Shown piece after piece: positions 8,267-15,259 of a stretch of 35,966 nt of DNA. Every line of letters starts with the position of its first letter. Position 1 is the stretch's first letter. Under the pieces are notes generated by a model that was not told where the DNA came from, searched no databases, and saw only the letters and a list, made by a program, of their open reading frames with translations. This DNA is from JALWZX01 sp964506905 (GTDB lineage Bacteria; Patescibacteriota; WWE3; 2-01-FULL-39-13), in NCBI GenBank assembly GCA_964506905.1, contig CAZDNW010000020.1:1-35966 (forward strand). The letters run 5' to 3'. The position numbers were made by a program, and so were the translations under genes.

Positions 8267-9184
8267 ATGAAAAAAGAGCGAATTTCTAGTTGTTTATTTT
8301 CATCCATGTCTGTAGGATGTTTTTTTATTATTGCTGTTATTATATTCGTTTTTCTAGCATTTGTAAAAGGTAAAGGCGTTGATGGGGTTTTAAAACATAA
8401 AGTTGTTGATATCGATGAAAATGCGGTTTCTAATGAGCATAATGAGGATACGCATTTATTTCCCAAGAATAAAAATATAAGAGTAAAGATTGCGATTTTG
8501 TCTGATTCTGAAAGTGATTTAAAAAATATAAATGAAGCGTTAGAAAAAGCAAAAGAAAATGGTGCGGATATGATTATACATTTGGGGGATATTTCACAAT
8601 TAGGTGTGTTAGAAGATTTAGATAATATCAAAGTATTATTTGAAGAGAGTGGGTTACCATATTATGCAACGCCAGGAGACCGTGATTTATGGGCTTATTT
8701 GTATGGAAGGTATCAAACGGTTAATGGGTTCGAAAAAGTCTTTGGAAAGAGTTATCAGGTGGTAGAAAAAAACGGTAATAAGTTTTTGATTATTAATAAT
8801 GCAGATGAATTTGAAGGTATAGATGATGAGCAATGGGAATTTATAGAAAAAAATATAGATGATGCGGATTTTATATTCTTGCATAATCCAATTGAATTTG
8901 ATGATTCATTGTTATTATCGCACAAGGGAATGGGGCAATATGACGAAGGTGTAGAAGAACAGCGAAAAAAGTTGTTAGATATGGTAAAAAAATCTAATGT
9001 AAAAGCTGTTTTTGGTGGTGATCAACATAGATTTACTGAATATAAAGATAAGGAAAAAAACAATCTGTTTTATTATGTAATAGGTGCCTTAAATTCAGAA
9101 CGAAATTTAGAAGACCCAAGTTTTGCTGTATTGACTATTTATGATGATGGTGATTATTATGTTAAGAAAGTTAAGTTAGATTAG
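8267..9184 (+). CDS. Membrane-anchored calcineurin-like metallophosphoesterase with altered metal motifs
   Basis: A 305-residue protein: one N-terminal membrane segment (about residues 14-34), a short linker, then a metallophosphoesterase fold. The motifs occur in the usual order but are changed. The D-x-H motif is SDSE (D80, S81, E82). GD is kept as HLGDIS (D108). The GNHD motif is PGDRD, so its Asn is Asp (D138) and its His is Arg. FLHNP provides a His, and the final GHxH is GGDQH, so one His is lost. Acidic replacements could still bind metal, or the protein may be a non-catalytic relative. The membrane anchor places the domain outside the cytoplasm. The substrate is unknown. It is followed 60 nt later by ndk. 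Confidence 0.75.
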   Translation: MKKERISSCLFSSMSVGCFFIIAVIIFVFLAFVKGKGVDGVLKHKVVDIDENAVSNEHNEDTHLFPKNKNIRVKIAILSDSESDLKNINEALEKAKENGADMIIHLGDISQLGVLEDLDNIKVLFEESGLPYYATPGDRDLWAYLYGRYQTVNGFEKVFGKSYQVVEKNGNKFLIINNADEFEGIDDEQWEFIEKNIDDADFIFLHNPIEFDDSLLLSHKGMGQYDEGVEEQRKKLLDMVKKSNVKAVFGGDQHRFTEYKDKEKNNLFYYVIGALNSERNLEDPSFAVLTIYDDGDYYVKKVKLD

Positions 9185-9244
9185 TAAGTTTAATACAGGT
9201 TTATTTTTGTGATTTTACGCAAATTTTAAGCCAAATAAATTATT

Positions 9245-9742
9245 ATGGATAATAAATTAAAAGAAGTTAAAAAATCATTACCTTTTGAAAGAACTGTTGT
9301 TTTTGTAAAACCAGATGGAATTCAACGCGGTCTTGTTGGGGATGTAATATCTAGATTTGAAAAAAAAGGGCTGAAGTTAATAGGATTAAAAATGATGACT
9401 GTTAGCGATGCTTTAGTAAGAGATCATTATTCTCATCATGTAGACAAGCCGTTTTTTAAATCATTATCGAAATTTATTACTAGTTCACCAATTGTTGTTA
9501 TGGTATGGGAAGGTGTAGAAGCTGTAGAGGCTGTAAGAATTATATGCGGAAGTACTTCTTCCAGAAAAGCAGATGCAGGCACTATAAGAGGTGATTTAGG
9601 AATGGGGTTTACATCTAATGTAGTTCATGCTTCTGATTCAGTAGAAAATGTAGAAAAGGAAATTAAAAGATTCTTTAAGGATGATGAATTATTTGATTAT
9701 GATAAAACCGAATATTTGCACATATATTATCCAGAGATTTAA
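9245..9742 (+). CDS. ndk: Nucleoside diphosphate kinase
   Basis: A 165-residue protein that transfers the gamma phosphate between nucleoside tri- and diphosphates through a phosphohistidine. It begins FERTVVFVKPDGIQRGLVG, the standard first strand and loop, and contains the active-site segment NVVHASDS with the catalytic His at residue 128, plus the preceding GTIRGDLG loop that contacts the nucleotide. It is about 15-25 residues longer than typical, owing to a 12-residue N-terminal extension and a longer loop (around residues 100-108) before the active site. A -10-like TAAATT (9236-9241) lies just upstream. A strong bidirectional terminator lies 24 nt after the stop. Confidence 0.96.
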   Translation: MDNKLKEVKKSLPFERTVVFVKPDGIQRGLVGDVISRFEKKGLKLIGLKMMTVSDALVRDHYSHHVDKPFFKSLSKFITSSPIVVMVWEGVEAVEAVRIICGSTSSRKADAGTIRGDLGMGFTSNVVHASDSVENVEKEIKRFFKDDELFDYDKTEYLHIYYPEI

Positions 9743-9765
9743 GTAGTGTTTATTAATTACATATT

Positions 9766-9797
9766 AAAAAAGGGGACGAAAAAGTCCTCTTTTTTTA
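9766..9797. terminator. Bidirectional intrinsic terminator between ndk and tRNA-Arg
   Basis: A-run, GGGGAC, a short A-rich loop, GTCCTC (one G-U pair), then a run of seven T. The flanking A-run and T-run let it serve ndk on the plus strand and tRNA-Arg on the minus strand. Confidence 0.8.
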
Positions 9798-9861
9798 TTT
9801 GTTGTATTATTATGCTTTTAAATTATTCTTTATTGAATTTGTTTATTGTGAGTTTTATAAA

Positions 9862-9938
9862 TGGTACCCCTGGCAGGAATCGAACCTGCGACACCAGGTT
9901 TAGGAAACCTGTGCTCTATCCACTGAGCTACAGGGGCT
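9862..9938 (-). tRNA. tRNA-Arg (anticodon CCT)
   Basis: Read on the minus strand, the acceptor GCCCCTG pairs with CAGGGGT, followed by discriminator A and an encoded CCA. The D arm has GCTC/GAGC, the anticodon arm is CAGGT-TTCCTAA-ACCTG (anticodon CCT), and the T arm is GCAGG-TTCGATT-CCTGC. All arms pair. It shares the downstream bidirectional terminator with ndk. Confidence 0.97.
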
Positions 9939-10183
9939 AGCTCAAACATTTCTAAATTGTAAATTAACACATTTAAGAAATATTAGCAAAGGTGTGTTAG
10001 TTTCCTTGGCCACAAAAGTTACCCGTTATAGTAAAAGGTAATGGGTTGGTGAGTTGGTGGTGTAATTGGTATTGAATAAAGTAATTGACAAGCTTGTCAT
10101 TATGTTTGACCATTATTAAATAAGTGTAATATGTCTATAGTATATAATAGAGGCTTTGCCAAACAGTATATGCTAATTAATAT
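9939..10183. other. Gene-free interval with several inverted repeats
   Basis: No credible ORF. It contains an inverted repeat TAACACA/TGTGTTA (9965-9971 and 9992-9998), a hairpin ACCCGTTA/TAATGGGT (10021-10028 and 10039-10046, one G-U pair), and a 14-bp perfect palindrome TGACAAGCTTGTCA (10086-10099). Possible -10 boxes are TAATAT (10127-10132, 15 bp after TTGACC at 10106) and TATAAT (10143-10148). The palindrome directly upstream of these could be an operator for the structured element that follows. Confidence 0.4.
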
Positions 10184-10301
10184 CTTTTGAGTACTTGATT
10201 AAAGCGTGTAGATATATGAAAGGCTATCCTCTCATGGCTTTGGATACCTATAGAAATCTACAGAAGCGGACGAAAGAACACCATTTGTACGCACTCAAAA
10301 G
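10184..10301 (+). ncRNA. Candidate structured RNA of unknown class (three nested helices)
   Basis: Three nested helices are visible. CTTTTGAGT (10184-10192) pairs perfectly with ACTCAAAAG (10293-10301), with GCG/CGC (10204-10206, 10290-10292) stacking next to it. Inside, TGTAGAT (10207-10213) pairs with ATCTACA (10256-10262). At the core, GGCTATCC (10222-10229) pairs with GGATACC (10242-10248) with one bulged C and a 12-nt loop. TATAAT at 10143-10148 could start a transcript about 30 nt upstream. I do not recognise RNase P, tmRNA, SRP or a riboswitch class. Strand is assigned from the promoter only; a conserved DNA element is also possible. Confidence 0.5.
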
Positions 10302-10635
10302 TCCATCATATTAGCGATAGTAAAATATAGGGGGGGGTTATCTTACTAAAATATGGTCTGTTATTTTCTGTTTTATAGTAACGCGTATTGCGACGTGTAC
10401 ATAGCTTGGAATAGGTTTTAAATCCTTTGTGTAAACTGCGCAGTTATTTCAAAATTAAATATAAAGCCGAAAGAATCATATACTATAGTACCACTAGTCA
10501 TAGCATGTGTATCACCACATGCAAGTGCTATAAGTTGTATTTTTTGACATAATATTTGGTATAATAATCTAATATGCTTAGCAGGTGCGTTGTTAAAGTG
10601 CCAGTGTGAGATTGTATTGTTATATCTAAAAATAC
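10302..10635. other. Gene-free leader region upstream of the sortase
   Basis: No credible ORF. It contains a run of eight G at about 10331-10338 flanked by AGTAA/TTACT, a hairpin GCATGTG/CACATGC at about 10504-10521, and TTGACA near 10545 with TATAAT near 10560, too closely spaced for a standard promoter. The function is not visible. Confidence 0.35.
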
Positions 10636-10663
10636 TTGAAAATCTAAATATTTAGTGTATAAT
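10636..10663 (+). promoter_or_regulatory. Promoter of the sortase gene
   Basis: -35 TTGAAA (10636-10641), a 16-bp spacer, and a perfect -10 TATAAT (10658-10663). The predicted transcription start is near 10670, leaving a leader of about six bases before ATG 10676. The upstream GTG at 10655 overlaps the -10 region and therefore cannot be the start for this promoter. Confidence 0.7.
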
Positions 10664-10675
10664 AAGTCCTATAGC

Positions 10676-11326
10676 ATGAAAGCTGCACGATTTATTTTTT
10701 CAACAATTGGACATCTATTTATGGTTTTGGGTTTTGGGATTTTGATATTTGCTTATGTCCCTATTTTTTACTCAGAAATTTCATATGCAATAAATCCTCC
10801 CGATTACTCTACAACGGAGGTATCGATTAGTGATGGTGTTGATTCTGAAAATGTGATAGTGCCAGATTATAAAAATGTAAAGCCATACAATTCAAAAGAT
10901 GGAACTTTTTATATTTTAATATCAAAACTGGGAGTAGAAGCACCTATTGTTCCAAATGTAAGTACAGCAAATAAAGTGGAATACATGAAAGCGTTAGAAA
11001 ACGGGGTTGCACATGCCAAAGGAACCGCATTACCAGGAGAAGATGGAAATACATTTTTATTTGCCCATTCTTCACTTAATTTTTGGAAACTAGGAAAATA
11101 TGCAACCGTTTTTAATTTACTAAATAAATTAGAAAATGGTGATACTATTATAATTGTGAAAGATGGCAAACCTTATTTATATCAAGTTTATTCAAAAGAA
11201 ATTGTTAAGGGTTGGAATACAGAGCCTTTTGATATTGAATATAGCGAGCCGACTTTAACAATGGTAACTTGTTATCCTCCCGGAAGTACTGTAAATAGAT
11301 TAGTTATAAAAGCGAAAAAATTATAA
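10676..11326 (+). CDS. Sortase-family transpeptidase
   Basis: A 216-residue protein with an N-terminal membrane segment (about residues 8-30) and an extracytoplasmic sortase domain. The catalytic triad is visible: His131 in LFAHSS, Cys199 in TMVTCYPPG, and Arg208 in VNRLVIKAK. The TLxTC-type motif reads TMVTC. Sortases cleave a C-terminal sorting signal and join the protein to a cell-surface acceptor or to another subunit. The size and the motif style are closest to class D/E or archaeal-type enzymes. No LPxTG-type substrate is seen inside the window. The C-terminus of the giant surface protein, where such a signal would lie, is beyond the right edge. ATG 10676 is chosen over GTG 10655 because of the promoter position. 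Confidence 0.9.
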   Translation: MKAARFIFSTIGHLFMVLGFGILIFAYVPIFYSEISYAINPPDYSTTEVSISDGVDSENVIVPDYKNVKPYNSKDGTFYILISKLGVEAPIVPNVSTANKVEYMKALENGVAHAKGTALPGEDGNTFLFAHSSLNFWKLGKYATVFNLLNKLENGDTIIIVKDGKPYLYQVYSKEIVKGWNTEPFDIEYSEPTLTMVTCYPPGSTVNRLVIKAKKL

Positions 11327-11450
11327 ATTTACATCTTATAAAAGATTAATCAAAATTGTTTCATTTGCCTTGTTGTTTGCGAAAGTACAGATGCATAGGC
11401 TTGGTGTTAATAATAAGCTCATAACAGTAATATTTCCACAAAAATGATTA

Positions 11451-12749
11451 TTATCTAATACTTATACCGTACAGATTTGTTGGCGAATTTTCTTTTAATG
11501 AGGTTAACACAGTGATTTTATCTCCTGCGGGTGTTGGATAAGCCTTATTAGAAGCTAGTAATCCTGAATATATTGTTGTTCTGTTTGTACCATCTATTCT
11601 AATTAGTTCAATTGTGTATAAATTTGGCACATCATTGTTCTCTGTAACTATTATTAAGTGATAGGAATCTGAGTACCAATATATATTTGTTTTATCTGGA
11701 TTTGTTATTTTTATTGGGATTGTTAATCGCTTTTCTCCTACAGGTAACGGGTTCTCATTGTTGTAAACAATTACATCTATTTCATTAGTTTCTCTATCAG
11801 TATCTTTTGTGTTTTCTTTTTGTGTGGAATTTTCAGATTTACCTTTGGTATTAGATGACTCTTGTAGTTCCTCATTATTATTTTTTAGATATTTTTGCGA
11901 TTTGATGATGAAAAATTTATTTTCGTCAGGTGACCAAACGGAATCGTAGTTTTGTAAATCATCTGCAAGCCATTTTGGAAAATCCTCAGTTTTGACAACT
12001 TCTTTTATCTTGTCGTTTAAGAAATTGGTTCGGTATTCTTTCTGCCATCTATCATATACATTGTTAACATTAGTAATTGGCTTAGGAATTGAATCTGATG
12101 ACTCTTGCTTTATTTCATATAAAAGATAACCGTTATTATTCATTTTAACTAATATTTCTTTATCGTCAGGTGACCACCATAAGTCTTCACCAAGAGATGG
12201 TGAAGCGTGTTCGTTATCTTCTACTAGCGGTTTAGCATCGTTTTTAAGTAAATTTATTGGTGTACCAGATAATGGTAGTAACCATATGCCGGGATCTTCA
12301 TGGTTTTTAGTTATGTACGCAATGTTGTTGTAATTATGTGCCATTGCATAAGCGGTTACATCAGTATTTGTTAATGGTTCTAACTTTGGGCTTTGTAATA
12401 CTAGAACTGCAGTTATATCTGTTACGAGTTCAGGAAATACTTCTACTTCTTTAGCCCAAGTTTCAAATCCTTCTTTTTTTACTTCTAATCTGTATTTGCC
12501 ATGTTTAAGTGAAGTTATGGTATCGTCAGTAGCAGTAATCGATTTTCCATCTAAATATACTTTTGCACCTTCTGGAATTGATCTAACTGCTAACATGCCG
12601 GTTTTTTCAATTCTTGGCCTGTCTATTTTTTTGTTGTTATCGTTATCGGCAAACAAATTTATTCGCCACCCATCACTATACAGTATCGTTAGTGCTGTTA
12701 TTAACAGCAGGGATGTTATTGTTAATCCTAACTTTTTTGAACTAGTCAT
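11451..12749 (-). CDS. PEGA-domain protein with a predicted beta-propeller-like C-terminus, membrane-anchored
   Basis: 432 residues from ATG 12749. One N-terminal membrane segment (about residues 7-24) is followed by a PEGA domain (about 52-118), recognised from VRSIPEGAKVYLDG and LKHGKYRLEVKKEGF. The rest has repeated W-S-P-D-D/E-N-K type segments (LWWSPDDKEILV, VWSPDENKFFII, YWYSDSYHLIIV) typical of TolB/WD-like propeller blades. A Ser/Asn/Lys/Glu-rich insert lies at about residues 300-325. PEGA proteins are surface-exposed and often cell-wall associated; the substrate or partner is unknown. A TTG six codons upstream lies before the -10 box and is not used as the start. The gene converges with the sortase, with no clear terminator between them. 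Confidence 0.85.
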   Translation of the reverse strand: MTSSKKLGLTITSLLLITALTILYSDGWRINLFADNDNNKKIDRPRIEKTGMLAVRSIPEGAKVYLDGKSITATDDTITSLKHGKYRLEVKKEGFETWAKEVEVFPELVTDITAVLVLQSPKLEPLTNTDVTAYAMAHNYNNIAYITKNHEDPGIWLLPLSGTPINLLKNDAKPLVEDNEHASPSLGEDLWWSPDDKEILVKMNNNGYLLYEIKQESSDSIPKPITNVNNVYDRWQKEYRTNFLNDKIKEVVKTEDFPKWLADDLQNYDSVWSPDENKFFIIKSQKYLKNNNEELQESSNTKGKSENSTQKENTKDTDRETNEIDVIVYNNENPLPVGEKRLTIPIKITNPDKTNIYWYSDSYHLIIVTENNDVPNLYTIELIRIDGTNRTTIYSGLLASNKAYPTPAGDKITVLTSLKENSPTNLYGISIR

Positions 12750-12758
12750 ATCTCTGTA

Positions 12759-12787
12759 ATAATACAAAATGTCTTATTTTATAGCAA
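12759..12787 (-). promoter_or_regulatory. Promoter of the PEGA protein gene, near-leaderless
   Basis: On the minus strand: -35 TTGCTA (12787-12782), a 17-bp spacer, and -10 TATTAT (12764-12759). ATG 12749 follows 9 nt later, so the message would have a leader of only a few bases. Confidence 0.65.
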
Positions 12788-13017
12788 CAGAGAATATTTA
12801 TATTTTAATTTAGTGGAATTCAAATATTATGATTCTATTATATGGTGACTAAAAGGAGTTGAATAAAATTAGAGATAATGTTAAATGCATTTCAAGTCAG
12901 ATGTTTTTAGTATTTGGAAATCATTGGATAATTAAATGTAGTAAAATTGTTATTTGATTGTTTAATTTTATAATTTTTATATAATTGTTATACGGTCCAC
13001 ACTTATTATTTGTCTAT

Positions 13018-13094
13018 GGGCCCGTAGCTCAGTTGGCTAGAGCGCTTCAATGGCATTGAAGAGGTCAGGGGTTCGAATCCCCTCGGGTCCACCA
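13018..13094 (+). tRNA. tRNA-Ala (anticodon GGC)
   Basis: The acceptor GGGCCCG pairs with CGGGTCC and includes the G3-U70 pair that identifies alanine tRNAs. The anticodon arm is CTTCA-ATGGCAT-TGAAG (anticodon GGC), the T arm is AGGGG-TTCGAAT-CCCCT, and CCA is encoded at 13092-13094. A hairpin with a T-run follows at 13137-13157. Confidence 0.97.
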
Positions 13095-13136
13095 CATAAC
13101 CTCAGTTTGTAACATATTGACCGAAAACAGCCGAAG

Positions 13137-13157
13137 GTATACTAATGTATACTTTTT
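13137..13157 (+). terminator. Probable terminator of tRNA-Ala
   Basis: GTATAC, loop TAAT, GTATAC, then five T. The stem is short and AT-rich, hence the modest confidence. Confidence 0.45.
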
Positions 13158-13481
13158 ACAATGTCAACTAAAAAACCATCACCGTTCTACTGCACGACAA
13201 AACACAATGTCATAAGGCACGCGATTGCTAGTTGACCCGACAACGAGCGATACTGCGAGTTGTGTGCAATATATTGAGAATGATGTCAAGTGAGGCCTAT
13301 CTGCGTGTCTGCATTTTTAGAAACGGAGACAAGCCGTGAGCAACCTGATGTCTCTATAATTAAGATGTGTACAATTGCAGGTTTTGGTAGGTTACGGTAC
13401 TTTGCTTTGTGTGTGCAGCAGAATTTTGGGGTTACAACGGCATGCACGGTCGCTGGTCGCCCCATAGCAAACCACATCTTC
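13158..13481. other. Gene-free block of distinctly higher GC than its surroundings
   Basis: About 320 bp with GC around 40-50% by hand count, against roughly 30% in the flanking DNA. Mirror-image ORFs of 69 codons exist on both strands, but neither looks like a protein family and they overlap almost exactly. A non-coding RNA, or a short transferred or degraded segment, is possible. I could not match it to a known RNA. Confidence 0.4.
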
Positions 13482-13510
13482 TTGACCTGTCTCAAATGAC
13501 TATGTAGTTT
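13482..13510 (+). promoter_or_regulatory. Promoter of the HTH/Gln-rich protein gene, predicted leaderless
   Basis: -35 TTGACC (13482-13487), a 17-bp spacer, -10 TAGTTT (13505-13510), and ATG 13517 six nt after the -10 box. Confidence 0.6.
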
Positions 13511-13516
13511 GTAAGT

Positions 13517-14845
13517 ATGAATATAGAATTACAAGACAAACTATACACCTCAACCGAAGTAGCAGAAATATTAGGTGTTAGCCTAAGAACTCTGTATAGA
13601 TATATGGAAGACGGAAAAATCGCTTCTATGAAAACTGCGTCAGGAAGACACAGATTTACTAGGGAGCAGATTTTAGATTTCCTAAATGCTGATCCAGTTA
13701 GAAAACAAATGCTATCTGGGCAACAACAAGGTGTGAGTTCACAACCAAATGCGTATGGAACTCAACAAAATGTTCAGCAAACACAACAACCAGGGCAATT
13801 TGGATATCAGCAACAATATCCTCAACAAATGCAAAATCAGCAAGTGCCACAACAACCTGTTGTAAATCAGCAATATACTGAGCCGTCAGTTTCACCAGTA
13901 ACTGAGTCACAACCTACGCAAAATGTTCAGAATAATGTTGGTGTTGATCAATCAAATTACATACAGACTCAACAACCACAAGCTACTGACCCGTTTGCTG
14001 GATATGGGAATCAAAAGAGTGGAGCAGAGAGTAATGAGCAAGTAGCAACTAAGACGGGAGTTGGTAGTGGTTTCGATGATGATTTATTAGCAGATTGGAT
14101 AAGCGATTCTTCAGCTAGTAGCACTAGCCAAGAAAGTGCAGATCAAAAAACTATAGAAATGGAAAAGGAAACAGTTAGTACAGACGTTTTCGATCCTCTT
14201 ACAAACCAAACTACTAACTACAAATATACGCAAGAACGGGTTGTGGAAACAGAAATGTCAGCGGATAAGGACAGGTTTAGTTCTGTGCAAGCGGGTCAAG
14301 TCCAACAAGAATCGGTAAATGTAAGTCCGCAACCGGAACCAAAGATTGAAACAATGGGTGCGTCACAAATGGGTGCCACGAGTACACCTCAACCTTTACA
14401 GAAAAAACAAGAAGTCGAACAAGCACCAATTGAAAGACCTGGTCGTATAAGATATTACAAAAGTGAATATACAGATTTAATAGAATTAGCGAAAAAAATA
14501 AAAGAAGTGGCACAGGTTAGAGATTTGGAATATGCATTTACTTTAGATGCTGGTATGTCTTTGCATGTGTTTTTAGTTAAACCGTTTACTATATTACATT
14601 TTTATGCAAACCCAGAGGACATGAATATTTGGATAAATGAATTAAAGCTAGTTCCTGTTAATTCTGAGAAAGAAGCAAATATTGGTATTCTTATAAATAC
14701 AGACATTATATTTGTTCCTTCGAAAGAAATTGGTGGATTTAGAGTAGTTGAAGATAAGGTTTTGTTAAATGAATTGGCAGAATTTAATAGACCTGACCTA
14801 CTAACTCAATTTAGGCAACACTTATCTAAGACACAACAACAATAG
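13517..14845 (+). CDS. MerR/excisionase-type HTH protein with a Gln-rich linker
   Basis: 442 residues. Residues about 8-60 form a winged helix of the MerR/excisionase type (LYTSTEVAEILGVSLRTLYR, then GRHRFTREQILDFL), so it should bind DNA. Residues about 68-310 are low-complexity, first Gln/Pro-rich and then Ser/Thr/Glu-rich, and look disordered. Residues about 315-435 form a folded domain of unknown type (KSEYTDLIELAKKIKEVA, then NIGILINTDIIFVPSKE), which could sense a ligand or mediate multimerisation. There is no membrane segment, so it is cytoplasmic. It has its own leaderless promoter and a strong terminator, so it is monocistronic. A transcriptional regulator is likely, but a nucleoid or structural DNA-binding role is also possible. 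Confidence 0.75.
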   Translation: MNIELQDKLYTSTEVAEILGVSLRTLYRYMEDGKIASMKTASGRHRFTREQILDFLNADPVRKQMLSGQQQGVSSQPNAYGTQQNVQQTQQPGQFGYQQQYPQQMQNQQVPQQPVVNQQYTEPSVSPVTESQPTQNVQNNVGVDQSNYIQTQQPQATDPFAGYGNQKSGAESNEQVATKTGVGSGFDDDLLADWISDSSASSTSQESADQKTIEMEKETVSTDVFDPLTNQTTNYKYTQERVVETEMSADKDRFSSVQAGQVQQESVNVSPQPEPKIETMGASQMGATSTPQPLQKKQEVEQAPIERPGRIRYYKSEYTDLIELAKKIKEVAQVRDLEYAFTLDAGMSLHVFLVKPFTILHFYANPEDMNIWINELKLVPVNSEKEANIGILINTDIIFVPSKEIGGFRVVEDKVLLNELAEFNRPDLLTQFRQHLSKTQQQ

Positions 14846-14869
14846 AAGCAACCTAGAGAGAACGACAAG

Positions 14870-14910
14870 GTGGGGAGGCGTGCCATGGCACACCTCCCCA
14901 CGTTTCTTCT
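14870..14910 (+). terminator. Strong intrinsic terminator after the HTH gene
   Basis: GTGGGGAGG (14870-14878) pairs with CCTCCCCAC (14893-14901), and inside it GTGCC pairs with GGCAC, with one C-A mismatch and a two-base loop. A T-rich tail follows. The GC-rich stem is unusual in this AT-rich region. Confidence 0.85.
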
Positions 14911-14912
14911 TA

Positions 14913-14941
14913 TTGACAAATAGCCCTATAGGTTGTATTAT
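14913..14941 (+). promoter_or_regulatory. Near-consensus promoter in the intergenic region before glgA
   Basis: -35 TTGACA (14913-14918), exactly 17 bp, and -10 TATTAT (14936-14941). It is the best promoter match in the window and has no credible gene immediately downstream, which implies a non-coding transcript. Confidence 0.75.
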
Positions 14942-14947
14942 ATGTTA

Positions 14948-15210
14948 CGAACAATGACATAATATTTAAAAGTAGATTCCTTTCTGTGAGAATGGTGGTA
15001 CTAATGAAGACATTGTTGGTATTATTTAAAATTATCTTCAAATACCGTCTTCCATTCCATCTCGCGGATAGGAATTTGCCTTTAATAATTTGATGAGTTT
15101 AATAAGTTCATTCTTATTATCAGTTAATAAACTGGTAGGCAAAAAGCCGTTTCTTACTGTACAAGTGGTTGGGCAGGACACTTGTAAAAGTGGAGACGGC
15201 TTTTTGCCTA
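14948..15210 (+). ncRNA. Candidate small RNA (or long leader) of unknown class
   Basis: Bounded by a near-consensus promoter at 14913-14941 and a terminator-like hairpin at 15136-15210. Visible pairings are ACAATG/CATTGT (near 14950 and 15012), GAATGG with CCATTC and TGGTA with TACC, AATAAG/CTTATT, and CAGTT/AACTG (15121-15134). A 29-codon ORF at 15004-15093 (MKTLLVLF start) is the only small frame and could be a leader peptide. The element may be an independent RNA or an attenuating leader of glgA, which begins 50 bases after the terminator but has its own -10 box. No known RNA family is recognised. Confidence 0.55.
15136..15210. terminator. Nested cruciform-like hairpin, probable bidirectional terminator
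   Basis: TAGGCAAAAAGCCGT (15136-15150) pairs perfectly over 15 bp with ACGGCTTTTTGCCTA (15196-15210). Inside it, TACAAGTG (15160-15167) pairs with CACTTGTA (15179-15186), with an 11-base loop. GGC followed by five T gives terminator character in both directions. Confidence 0.7.
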
Positions 15211-15244
15211 TATAAGGATAGTAGAAATAATTATGTTTGTTTGT

Positions 15245-15250
15245 TAAAAT
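15245..15250 (+). promoter_or_regulatory. -10 box of glgA
   Basis: TAAAAT, nine nt before ATG 15260. The -35 is weak. If used, the message would have almost no leader. Confidence 0.4.
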
Positions 15251-15259
15251 CTATATCAT

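Noticed and set aside
9746..9940. A 64-codon plus-strand ORF ending in GTPGRNRTCDTRFRKP
   Set aside because: This is the familiar false translation of the complement of a tRNA gene; the tRNA-Arg on the minus strand explains it.
13286..13499. Two 69-codon ORFs on opposite strands over the same DNA
   Set aside because: They coincide almost exactly, have no recognisable family and no ribosome binding site. They result from fewer stop codons in a higher-GC block.
14985..15005. T-box riboswitch, because GGTGGTAC resembles the T-box core
   Set aside because: Only about 45 bases lie between the promoter and this motif, too few for the T-box stem I and specifier loop, and the rest of the core does not match.
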